This document shows, piece after piece, positions 9,841 to 19,725 of a stretch of DNA of 64,000 nucleotides. The notes below the pieces were generated by a model. That model did no database searches. It worked only from the letters and a program-made list of their open reading frames with translations, and was not told the origin of the DNA. The DNA is from Larix kaempferi (Eukaryota; Streptophyta; Pinopsida; Pinales; Pinaceae), in contig BSBM01000965.1 of assembly GCA_027924585.1 (NCBI GenBank), positions 1,550,001-1,614,000 on the forward strand, given 5' to 3'. How positions within the stretch are numbered: the first letter of the stretch is position 1; each line of letters opens with the position of its first letter. The position numbers were made by a program, and so were the translations under genes.

Positions 9841-10219
9841 TGTTGATGTATATGTAACTTCGGAATGTATTTCATCTATGTATTTCATATATATTTATTG
9901 TACCCTTATAAGAGACGTGTTATTCCTCTATAAGGAAGTGTCGTCATGTGTATTGACAAGTGTTGCAAGTGTGTGTACTTGATGATGGGTTATTAGACCA
10001 CCATGTGTGGGGTCGGCCCTGAAATATATATTATATTGTGGATGTACGTAGCTAGACAAGTCGGCCCCATAGTGTAATTGGGAAAATAGGTTAAGTATAA
10101 ATAGAGATCGGGAGATCTCTATTTGATCACTCAAAAAATCACACTTCTCTCACTTAGAAAGTGGCGCACTAGTGAGGAGGATCATCTGCTACTAGGAGAC
10201 TATCTCAGTGTATTTTGGG
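9841..10219 (+). repeat. Copia-1 LTR (truncated)
   Basis: Starts TGTTGATGTA straight after a polypurine tract. It matches the Copia-0 LTR (complement of 7468-3320) and the LTR at 61876-61283. The match ends at about 10219 (CTCAGTGTATTTTG), some 200 bp short of a full LTR, and no primer-binding site follows. It serves both the upstream 3' region and Copia-1 as their only LTR. Confidence 0.88.
10096..10104 (+). promoter_or_regulatory. LTR TATA box
   Basis: TATAAATAG in the LTR, conserved in position and sequence in the other copia LTRs of the window. Confidence 0.6.
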
Positions 10220-10451
10220 AAGACATAAAGGCAGTTTTAAAGGGTGTAGCTTTGTAGATCTCAATTTCTGAATACATCAAGTTGATCAGCTCATCAAGGC
10301 GCATCTTTCTACCCTTTCAGAAAGTTGAAATTCACATTTTGATTTTTTAGGGTTTTTTCGACAAAACCTAATCCGGGACCAGATCCAGTTTTCAGCAATT
10401 CAAGTGGTAAGACCTAAATATTTTCTATTTCCATTTGAAGTACTCTTTAAA
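10220..10451 (+). other. Copia-1 leader
   Basis: Non-coding leader before gag. The part TTGATCAGCTCA...TTTAGGGTTT...CCAGATC (10270-10400) also occurs in the Copia-2 leader at about 31490-31600, showing that the two copia families are related. Confidence 0.7.
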
Positions 10452-11340
10452 ATGTCTCACCACACCAAGCTTGAGGATAAGCTTGAAGGGGCTGATAACT
10501 TCTGATCCTGGAAGTATAGGATTGGTTTAATCCTGGAAGAGAATGAGTTGGACTCATATATAAAAGAAGACATCTTTATCCTAGAGGATGAAGAGGCTAA
10601 GATATTACATAAGAAGAACTTGGTCAATGCAAAGAGAATCATTGCTGATTCTATCAAAGACCATCTCATTCCCCATGTGTCATCTCTGAAGACACCCAAA
10701 GAGATGTTTGACTCCCTGACCAAGTTATTTGAAGGGAAGAACATAAATCGGAAGATGACTCTGCGGAATCAATTGAAAGGGGTTAAGATGTTGAATAAAG
10801 AAACTATTCAATCTTACTTCTCCAAGGTCTCTCAGATCAAGGAACAACTTGAAGCTGTGGATGAAGTAGTGGACAATGGTGAAGCTGTTATGACCACTCT
10901 GAATGGCCTACCTAGGTCATGGGACTCCTTTATTCAAGGAATCTGTGCAAGAAAGAAATTGATCTCTTCTAGTAAATTGTGGGAGGAATGCTCTCAAGAA
11001 GAAGCTAGACTTGTAGCTCGTGAGGAAAAGATGGGAGGTGAAGATCAAGCTCTCGCAGCTCACACCAAAAGAAGCAAGCCCAAGAAGGAGTACTCTTGCT
11101 ACAAGAGATCCTATCAAAAGAATAAGAAGGATCTAAGATGCTTCACATGCAATGAGAAGGGTCACTTTGCTTCAGATTGTCCCAAGAACAAAAGGGATAA
11201 CAACAACAACTCCAGCAAGAAGAAGAAGGGAAGCAAAAGAAAGTTCCATGCTCATGCTGCCGAGGATGATGAACCACTAAAGAAGAAGGCTAGGGAAAAA
11301 AGTGATGATAGTGATGATGACTCATCAAGTGAAGAAGAGT
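10452..11340 (+). pseudogene. Copia-1 gag
   Basis: The start is placed at ATG 10452 (MSHHTKLEDKLEGADNF), where the frame meets a TGA and then runs on without a break (SWKYRIGLILEENELDSYIK). The domain has the features of Ty1/copia gag: MFDSLTKLFEGKN, LRNQLKGVKM, QSYFSKVSQIKEQL and LNGLPRSWDSFIQGI. A zinc knuckle CFTCNEKGHFASDC (C-x2-C-x4-H-x4-C) follows near 11139-11180 and a lysine/acidic stretch comes before the protease. It forms the nucleocapsid. Apart from the early stop it is well preserved. Confidence 0.9.
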
Positions 11341-12729
11341 ATGTTCTAATCTCTGCTCTCACAGGTACTATCTCCCATGGTTGTAATGATTGGTTAATTG
11401 ACAGTGGGGCTTCCAAACACATGACTGGGTTTAAGGAATCTTTTGTAAACCTATCTGAACATGAATCACCCCATAAGGTGAAACTTGGGGATGATTATCA
11501 ATACCCAATCAAAGGAAGTGGTGAAGCCTCCTATAACCTAGATTATGGAAAATCTTTGAGTATGAAAGAAGTCCTTTATGTACCTAGGCTCAAGAAGAAT
11601 ATTCTCTCCATCTCTACATTGGATGCAAAAGGCATAAGGGTTGCATTTGCAGATGACCGAGTCCTAATGTGGCCAAAGGGTAAAACAATCGATGATGCAG
11701 TAGTGATTGGAGAGCAAGAGGGAGGATTGTATAAAATGAAGGGTCAACCTGAACATGCCATGGTATATGACTCCATGGAGCCAAGTGAACTTTGGCATAG
11801 AAGACTTGCTCATATGCATTATAGGGGCACTTCCAATTGCAAGCAAGGCTGTAGAGGGTCTTCCTGAAATCAAGACCAAACATGAAAGTGTTTGCAAAGG
11901 ATGTGAAAAAGGTAAGAACATTAAGAAGGATTTCCCAAGCAGTGAAAGCAAGGCAAAAGGTATCCTAGAAATCATCCACTCAGATGTATGTGGTCCTATG
12001 TCATCCAGTTCTCTGAGTGGGTATGTTTACTATGTCTTGTTTATTGATGAATTCTCTAGGAAGACTTGGGTATACTTCTTGAAGAACAAAGATGAGGTGT
12101 TTGATAAGTTCAAGGAATTCAAAACCTTGATGGAGAATCAAACTGACAAGAAGATCAAAACATTCAGATCCGACAATGGTGGAGAATTCACCTCAGGTGA
12201 CTTCAAGAAGCTTTGCAATGATTCAGGGATTAAGAGGGAGTTGACTGCTCCTTACAATCCACAACAAAATAGAGTTGCAGAAAGAAAGAGCAGAACAATC
12301 ATGGAATCAACAAGGGCATTGTTGCATGACCAGGATCTACCTATGCATCTATGGGTAGAAGCAGCTAGAACAGCTGTATATGTACAGAACAGAACACCCC
12401 ACAAGATATTGGATAACAAAACACCAAAAGAGGTCTTTTATGGTAAGAAACCTGAAGTCAGCCATCTCAGAATATTTGGTTGTCCAGTATACACACATGT
12501 CCCAAAGGAAAAGAGGACCAAGCTAGATCCTTCAGGAAAAAAGGGTATCTTTGTGGGTTACAATGAAAGCTCGAAGGCTTACATAATATACTTTCCAAGG
12601 TTTATGAAGATTGATGTCAGCAGGGATGTAACATTTGATGAAAACTCAGTATTCATCAAATCAAGGAAGGCACCTATCGAAGTTTATGAAGAACCTAAGG
12701 AAACTAGATTTCAAGACTACCATGACTAA
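11341..12729 (+). pseudogene. Copia-1 protease and integrase
   Basis: The protease active site is WLIDSGASKHMT (about 11395-11430). Then comes the GAG-pre-integrase zinc region, LWHRRLAHMH and CKGCEKGKN; a frame change near 11826 lies between the two halves. The integrase core keeps all three acidic residues: HSDVCGPM (about 11977), RSDNGGEF (about 12168) and NPQQNRVAERKS (about 12270). The C-terminal part (FGCPVYTHVPKEKRTKLDP, GIFVGYN) follows. Integrase would insert the cDNA copy. The frame ends at 12729, overlapping the RT frame. Confidence 0.9.
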
Positions 12730-13873
12730 AGCAATTCTAGAAGTTGTTCGTGAGTTTGAAGATCCGCAAGAACCTGTAGATCCACCCCATGAGGATAACT
12801 CTCACAAGAGCAAACCTGCATGGGCTAGAGAGCTCATTCAAGATACAGAAAGATTTGGAATTCCAGAAGAAGAACATAGAGCAAAGAGGAGAACTAGATC
12901 ACATACCAGCTATGTTGCTTTATTCTGTGACATTATGAACAAAGAACCTTCCAGTTATGAAGAAGCAGCGGAAAAGAAAGAATGGAAGGATGCCATGGTT
13001 GAGGAATACCAATCAATAGTGAAGAATGATGTTTGGGATGTTGTCCCAAGACCTAAAGAGAAGTCTGTTGTGACTTCTAATATGGATCTACAAAATCAAG
13101 CATGCTACAGATGGCAGTGTAGAGAAATACAAGGCAAGATTCGTAGCTCATGGCGTCTCTCAAAAAGACGGAATAGATTATGAAGAAACTTTTGCACCTG
13201 TAGCCAGGTATACTTCCATCAGAATAGTACTTGCCCTAGGTGCAGCAATGAAATGGAAAATACACCAGATGGATGTCAAGACTGCTTTCTTGAATGGTGT
13301 AGTTGAAGAGGAAGTATATGTGGAGCAGCCACTCGGTTTCGAAACACATGACAGGGAGTCATATGGGTGCAGATAGAAGAAATCCTTGTATGGCTTGAAG
13401 CAAGCTCCCAGAACTTGGTATGGTAGGATGGACAGTTTCCTATCTAGTTTGGGCTTTACTAAACGTAAAGCGGATTCCAACCTTTACTATAAGGTTGAGG
13501 AAGGGAATTATGTGGTTCTACTCCTATATGTGGATGACCTGTTTGTAACAGGAGATGACAGATTGATTGCAAATACAAAGAGGAAGCTTGTTGCTGAGTT
13601 CGATATGAAGGACCTGGGGATGATGCACTATTTCCTAGGTATGGAGGTGTGGCAGAGTATAGATGGGATCTTCCTTGGACAAGGGAAGTATACTGTAGAT
13701 ATCCTAAAGAGTTTCAGGATGATGGATTGCAAGGCCATGGCCACACTTATGGCATCGAATCTTAAGCTTCTTTGTGCTGCTTCATCTGAGCCATTTGATG
13801 TCTCTATGTATCGTCAGATGATTGGGTCCTTAATGTACCTGCGGACACGAGACCAGATATTTGCTTTGCAGTG
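12730..13873 (+). pseudogene. Copia-1 reverse transcriptase
   Basis: After the frame change in the 12635-12729 overlap, the RT lead-in can be read (EPSSYEEAAEKKEWKDAMVE). Another shift near 13080 leads to [32 protein letters not shown] and, after a TAG, KSLYGLKQAPRTWY. The catalytic motif LLLYVDDLFVTG lies at about 13518-13550, and LGMMHYFLGMEV and KYTVDILKSF follow. Another shift occurs near 13840 at TRDQIFA (expected TRPDICFA). The palm-domain aspartates are intact, but the gene is broken in several places. Confidence 0.9.
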
Positions 13874-14487
13874 AACACATTGAGCCAGTTCCTGACGGAT
13901 CCGAGGAGTGTTCACCCAGTTGCTGTAAAGCATATTCTGAGGTACCTGAAGGGTACAATTGATTATGGGCTCAAGTATGAAGCGAATCAAAAGTTTAACC
14001 TGTAGGGCTATGTTGATTCAAATTGGGCAGGTAGTGCTGGAGATAGGAAGATCGCATCTGGGTGTTGCTTCAGTATGGGATCAGGTATGATCTCTTAGTT
14101 TAGCAGGAAGTAGTCCTGCGTAGCACTGAGTACAGCTGAGGCAGAGTATGTTGCAGCCTGTTCATCAAGTTGTGAGGAAGTATGGCTATGGAAGCTACTG
14201 TCTGAGTTATTTGATCTCCCATTTGATGCTACTGGTATCTTCTGTGATAAATAGAGTTGTGCGAAACTGTTTGAGAACCCAGTATTTCATGACAGGTCGA
14301 AACACATAGAGATCAAATATCACTATATCAGGTATATGGTGCAAAGAGGAGCAGTGAAGCTCCTGTATGTTGTGATGGACGAGCAGATTGTAGATGTGCC
14401 GACGAAACCACTAGCCAGAGTGAAGTTTGAGTACTTCAGAGAGAGGCTTGGTGTTCTTCGTATTGATGACACTTCGAGGAAGAAGTG
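13874..14487 (+). pseudogene. Copia-1 RNase H
   Basis: Reads [37 protein letters not shown], then stops, GYVDSNWAGSAGDRK, CVALSTAEAEYVAACSSSCE and PVFHDRSKHIEIKYHYIR, ending DTSRKK and TGA at 14487. There are at least four in-frame stops, mostly TAG where a W, Q or N codon is expected. It is the plus-strand relative of 8957-9365. Confidence 0.88.
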
Positions 14488-15089
14488 AGGGACACATTTG
14501 CAGAAGCCATTCCAAGCATGTTGGAAGGAGGATCCTTCACATGGCTGTGGATGTAAGCGCTGGATGATGAGCATAAGGACGATGCTCCAGTTACTGCTCT
14601 GTATATGCATCAGGAGGATGTTGGATATGATCAGTTGGATCATTTATATGTATATGTATGTATGCATCATGTTGGATGCTGGATATGATCAGTTGGATCA
14701 TTTATATGTATATGTATGTACGCATCATGTTGGATGTTGGATATGATCGATTGGATCATTTGTATGTATTTTGTATATGCATTATGTTGGTTGCTTGGAC
14801 CATGTATTTGTATATGTATCAGGTGGATACATTGTATTATCAGGTAGATCATGTATGTTGATATGTATCATGTATGATTAGGTGGATCATGTATGATGAT
14901 ATGTATCAGGTAGATACTTGGTATGCATCAGGTAGATGCATTGTATGATCAGGATGATCATAGATGATGAGCTTTAGGATGTTTCTCCAGATGATATGCA
15001 GCAGGATGTTGCAGTGATGATGATCATGATGATCATGTATACATCAGGATGATGTATGGTGAGTATCAGTATGATACTCTATGGCCCTG
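14488..15089 (+). repeat. Copia-1 3' untranslated repeats
   Basis: Direct repeats of about 55-60 bp (GGATATGATCAGTTGGATCA, TTTATATGTATATGTATGTA, CATCATGTTGGATG) from about 14625 to 14850, then shorter ATGTATCAGGTGGAT units. It matches the complement of 8298-8956 and ends where Copia-1 is cut off, at CCCTG 15085-15089. Confidence 0.85.
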
Positions 15090-15099
15090 TTGAATAGAT

Positions 15100-15845
15100 T
15101 GCAACCAATTTGGAACAAGCAGAGAAATAGTTGTAAGAGAAACTAGGTCATCAAATGTGCGAGAAGGAGCATCTGCCAACATATTGTCCTTACCCTTCTT
15201 GTAAGTGATTGCATAGGCATAACCCATGAGTTGGATAACCTATTTTAAGTGTGCTGGGGAGGATACCAATTGTTCCAGGAAATTTTCCAGACTCTGGAGA
15301 TCAGTCTTGATGTAGAAATAATTCCCTAATAGGTATGGATGCCACTTTTGTATTGCATGCAAAATAGCCATCATTTACTAATGAGATGTAGATGCGGCTA
15401 AATTCTTACTGGAAAGGTCTCTTGAAGGCGACAATCCCACTGGTTCAGCAAGGACACCTACATATCTATACAAGGAAGTAGGGGAGACTGTTGATGGGTG
15501 CATATGAATGGAATGGAGTTGAGCGATGACACCATGTGAATTTTTCTTAAGGATATTTTTCAGGCGATGTAAACTGATGATACAGAGAGACCCTTGTTGT
15601 AAGCCCTTAAATTTGTGTTGTTTCCCATTGACTGAAAAATGCATGGAGAGACAAAGCATGGAGATATATGTCTGGTTGTTCATCCTGAGATGGGGGTTCA
15701 ATAGGTGGCTCCCGAATGTCAACCTAATCATCCATTGTATCTGGAGCTTCTTCACCAATTTTAGAGGTAGGCGAAGAATCCATATCCAAGAGATAGATAT
15801 TTTGTTGAACACATCTATGTCCCCGAGTGAATTTCTCATCACAGT
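15100..15845 (-). pseudogene. Gypsy-3A fused protease/RNase H remnant
   Basis: Minus strand: zinc knuckle remainder and linker (DSSPTSKIGEEAPDTMDD), then FSVNGKQHKFKGLQQGSLC, LHRLKNILKKNSHGV, LAEPVGLSPSRDLSSKNLAA and the RNase H residues (HAIQKWHPYLLGNYF, ADAPSRTFDDLVS). Against copy B it lacks the protease active-site segment: the counterpart of 39484-39823 is gone, with GCATG/GCATC at the join. The RT domain is absent, as in copy B. Stops are present. Confidence 0.85.
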
Positions 15846-16451
15846 TATAACAAAGCCCTTTTTCTTTGCATTCCTGCATCTCTGTTTCAGACAAATGCTT
15901 GATAGGAGTTGGTCGAGGAGCTAGCGGGATGGGAGGTCGTTGAGAACCCATATTTCAAAAGGGAACAAAAGTGGGTTTGGAGTGCTGTTGGGATGCAATC
16001 TTGTCTTTTTCCAACTTAGTCAACCCTAGGAATTCCATCATTGTGTTGGGACAGAACATTTTAACCTCTGACCGGATTTTATCCTTAAGACCACTGATAA
16101 AACAACTCCTGTAGAATTCATTAGACAATCCTTCTTTGTTATTGGCTAGTTTCTCAAATTCTGTCTGATACTCTCTCACAGTGCCACTTTGACGAAGTTT
16201 AATGAGTGCTCTGGTGAAGTCATCAAAAGCATTAGGACCAAATCGTTGCAAAAGGAGTTGGCAAAAATATGTCCATTTTGGCTCGTCATGAGCCTTGATG
16301 TACCAACGGTACCATTGAAGGGCTTCCTATTCCAAATGAAAGGATGCAAGTGGAACTTTTTGGACATCAAAAGTATTATGTAGACAGAAATATTGTTCTG
16401 CATGATAGATCCATCCAATCGGATCAGTACCATTGAAGCAAGAAAATTCAA
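15846..16451 (-). pseudogene. Gypsy-3A gag
   Basis: Minus-strand gag with FNGTDP-type entry, FHLEQEALQWYRWYIKAHDE-like core, QRFGPNAFDDFTRALIKLRQ, GTVREYQTEFEKLANNKEGL, CFISGLKDKIRSEV and a zinc-knuckle segment CYNCDEKFTRGHRC near 15850. The capsid core and FMVW-type LTKLEKDKIASQQ linker are typical of chromovirus gag. Frame changes at about 16200 and 16451 break it. Confidence 0.88.
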
Positions 16452-17649
16452 GCTTCAGACCACGGAAATTGCTGGAAGATGAGAACCCATTGGCTATAGA
16501 AGATTCTTGCTATTGGTTATTGTTCATGGATGAATGCTGAAGATGGAGGCCGAGAAATGTTTCATCCAGATCTTGGAGTTGGTTTGGATGGCTGCAATTG
16601 CTTCCTCCATGGGTTTTTCTCCTGCGTGGGTGACAACCATAACCAGGGTTTTTTTTTGGGGGGGGTGGGAATGGATAGAAAAACACAAACAAAATATTAT
16701 TTAGTAAAGGGAATTTTGGATTTGGGAAAAACTCGGATGGTGAATTGGGGTTTGACTAGGTTTTTGACACTTTCTCATGGAAAGGGAAGTAAAAAATGGG
16801 GATTTCAGAAGCAGGGTGAAAGAATGAGAAAATTGGTCAAAGAGGGACAAAGAAGCAGAAATAGGGAATAAACACGGTGGAAAAATTTATGGCTTTGGGA
16901 AGTAGAATTTGGGATAGTGTCCTCCAGAATGAAATATTCAAAATGGGATTGCAGGGGTGTCCGAGAAGTTTCAAGGGAAAAAGAGTTAAAACGAGGGAGA
17001 TATGGTGAAAAAATAGTTTTTTTTTTTCCAGAATGGATCTGCTACGACGCAGAAGGGAGAAGAAATAGATGGATCTGCAATGACGTGGAAGTGATCAGTA
17101 ACAAATGGATCTGAAATGATGCCGAATGGATAGAAAATGACTGGATCTGAAATGACTTGATCTAGAACGGCTTTTAGAATGGAGATAAAATGGCTGGATC
17201 TGAAATGACACGGAAGTGGCCGACAACAATTAAACTGAAAATAGATATGGACCCGAGGTATGTGCGGTTTCCTAAAAGTTCAGGCATTTCACTCAGGCAC
17301 CAATGCTATCTGACGGCTTGCATATTGGGGCAATACACCTCACTCCACGACTCAGGTAAAACTGATAACCGATTTGCCACAAATGACGGCTCTTAGTTTA
17401 CCTCATGGGTGCGAACTAGTCAATTAGGTAGGGGTCATTGCCCTTTTCGCTAGCAGGTTCTGTCAATGGGCCAGCTACTTTAGAGTTTCTTTGGTACTCC
17501 TCACAATGTGTTTTAGGGCTTATTCCCAATTACTTCCCACAGTTAAGTAGATAGGGATTATTCCCAGACCCAAAGCTGCAACAGATGCGAAATTTTTTTT
17601 TGGGAGAAATTTCACCTAACGAGCCCAAGAAAGTGCTATGATTCCATAT
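16452..17649 (-). other. Gypsy-3A leader with short-repeat minisatellite
   Basis: Non-coding leader between the LTR and gag (minus strand). From about 17030 to 17230 it holds a degenerate repeat of about 16-20 bp around ACTGGATCTGAAATGA, also present in copy B. The primer site next to the LTR reads TGGAATCATAGCAC on the minus strand, a degenerate form of the initiator-Met type TGGTATCAGAGC. Confidence 0.7.
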
Positions 17650-18019
17650 GTGAAGAACCTGCAACAATTAATTAGTGAAAATACACGAGATAGCGGAAAT
17701 CACTTCTATTGATCATAGGCCACTTCAAGGGGGAAACTTCCTTTGAGCAATCTCAATACAAATAACTTCACGGTACCTTCATTGGTCTCAACACAAACTT
17801 ATATACTAAGTCTAGGTGCCAATACCATGGGTCAATATCATGTGTCAATACAAACCATGGGTCAATAATTACTACGGGATGACTTACAAAGCATATGTGT
17901 CCAACAACAATAAGACAAACTATGGATTAACAAATACTATGGGACGAATTACAAATCATATGCGTTTAACAACAATATAATAACAAAGTAAATAGAAGGG
18001 TTGACATGGGTTCCTAACA
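17650..18019 (-). repeat. Gypsy-3A LTR (5' LTR in element orientation)
   Basis: 370 bp from TGTGAAGAACC to TTCCTAACA on the plus strand, TG...CA on both strands. It matches the two copy-B LTRs (37880-38269 and 41844-42246). TATTA at 18020-18024 is the retained target-site copy on this side. Confidence 0.92.
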
Positions 18020-18402
18020 TATTAGGACAACAGGAATGTCATGCTCCATATGCAATTTATTACATTAGTAAGAACCTGTCCCCTGCTGAACTAAACTACA
18101 CTGTTACAGAGAAAGCGTTCTTTGCCATTGTTTATTCCATCAATAAATTTAGACACTACATCACTGGATATTCCACTTTTGTGCACACTGATCATCCAAC
18201 CATCAAGTAATTAATGAATAAACCGATCACTAATTCTAGAGTAACTTGATGGCTATTACTGTTACAAGAATTTGAAATTACAATTATTGATAGACCAGGG
18301 AAGGAAAACGTTGTTGTTGACTTTTTATCTCGACTTACTAACAGTGATGGCAGTTTACCAGTGGAAGATTCCTTCCCTGATGAACATTTGTTTGCAGTTT
18401 AA
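18020..18402 (+). pseudogene. Gypsy-1A RNase H
   Basis: Continues the RNase H of Gypsy-1 across the TATTA target site: GQQECHAPYAIYYISKNLSP, AELNYTVTEKAFFAIVYSI, HYITGYSTFVHTDHPTIK, then two stops and DRPGKENVVVDFLSRL, TAA at 18402. The N-terminal strand ending DASDTSIGAVL exists only in the main copy (before 37880). The domain would degrade RNA in the RNA-DNA hybrid. Confidence 0.9.
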
Positions 18403-19725
18403 GTTCATTCCCCATGGTATGTAGATGTTGCTAACTATTTGGCTGCAGGAAAGCTCCCAGCACACCTATGTAGGAGAGAAAAAAAAAAAATTATATAGCA
18501 GAGTGCTAGATACTGCTGGATAGATGGGCATCTTTTCTACACAGGTTCGGATTTGGAAATCATAAGATGTGCAAGGGAGGATGAAATTTAGAGTATCTTG
18601 AAAGATTGCCATGATGAGCCTTGTGGGGGACATTTTACTGACAAAAAAACGAGTCATAAGGTATTAAGAATGGGTTATTATTTGCCGACATTGTTTAAGG
18701 ATGCAAAAAAATATGTTTAGGATTGTGACAACTGCCAGAGGATGGTCCAGCCAAATAGATTAGATGAAATGCCTCTTCAGCCACAACTTGTGGTTGAACC
18801 TTTTGATAGATGGGATCTGGATTTTGTAGGGCCTACCAACCCTCCCTCGAAGCAAAAAGCTTATATCCTGTTTTGTACATATTACATGACCAAATGGGTG
18901 GAGGATGTAGCTTTGGTCAAGGCTAATGATCAAGCTGTACTGTATTTCTTATATGAAGATATATTCACCCGTTTTGGAGTACCCAAGGAGATTGTTACAG
19001 ATGGAGGACCACAATTTGTGTCTCATAAATTAGAATCCCTGTTACAAAAATATCACATTCAGCATAAGATAACCTCTCCATATCATCCACAGGCCAATGG
19101 TATTCTGACAAAAATAGTGAAGAGTCACCATAAGGATTGGGATGAAAGGATCCCGGAGGAATTATGGGCATACCGTACCACATGGCGCAACATTACAAGT
19201 TTCTACCCATACGAATTGGTGTACGGTAAGAATGTTGTCTTTCGCATTGAATTTGAAATTAAAAATCTAAAGACAGCCATAGAAGCAAACCTGGATTTGA
19301 CAGAAGCACATAGGAATCGATTGAATCAATTAAATGAACTTGACGAGAAGCACACAACTATTGTGCATCAGACATCGTTAATTCAACAACAACACTCTAA
19401 GTGGCATGAAAAGTTCATCAAGAAGAAATTTTTCTATGAAGGAGACTGGGCTTTATTGTATGATTCATGGTTTAAGAGGGATTTCAAAGGAAAACTGCGT
19501 ACAAGATGGTTAGCACCCCACCAAATCGACAAGGTTTTTGACAATGGAACAGTCCGTTTGACCACAATTGATGAGATCCAGACACCATTTTTCGCTAATG
19601 GTCATCGGTTGCGACTGTATCATAAGCCGATTTCGAAGAATGCATTCATTTCGCATGTTGCAGTTGATCCAGATTATCAGCTAGTGCAAGGGCGGGAATC
19701 TCTTTCGGTCCCTGTGAATTTTTAA
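18403..19725 (+). pseudogene. Gypsy-1A integrase
   Basis: The zinc-binding region has CHDEPCGGHFTDKK (H-x-H part near 18609) and CDNCQRM (18724). The catalytic core has WDLDFVGP and VTDGGPQFVS (about 18997), then SPYHPQANGILTKIVKS. The third acidic residue, normally within the stretch after PQANG, is missing because about a dozen residues are deleted there. The C-terminal domain follows (DWALLYDSWFKRDFKGKLRT, GTVRLTTIDE) and ends PVNF and TAA. From 18742 on the frame is open; stops lie upstream. A catalytically complete enzyme is not expected. Confidence 0.92.

Larger units (their letters stand above)
9841..15089 (+). mobile_element. Copia-1: Ty1/copia element, truncated at the 3' side
   Basis: An LTR (9841-10219, inner end missing) is followed by a leader, gag, protease, integrase, RT and RNase H in Ty1/copia order and a repeat-rich 3' region. 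There is no 3' LTR: at 15085-15089 (CCCTG) the sequence passes into a Gypsy-3 fragment. Nonsense codons and at least three frame changes make it non-functional, but most catalytic motifs can still be read. Confidence 0.92.
15090..18019 (-). mobile_element. Gypsy-3 copy A, truncated
   Basis: Minus-strand element matching 38926-42246 base for base apart from scattered substitutions, indels and one extra deletion of about 340 bp. It keeps the LTR on its right (17650-18019), leader, gag and part of the protease/RNase H fusion. The left end is cut at the Copia-1 junction. Directly right of the LTR is TATTA and Gypsy-1 RNase H, exactly as in copy B, so both copies go back to one insertion. Confidence 0.92.

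Noticed and set aside
9841-15089. Intact, active Copia-1
   Set aside because: Early TGA in gag, at least three frame changes in pol, several stops in RNase H, truncated 5' LTR and no 3' LTR.
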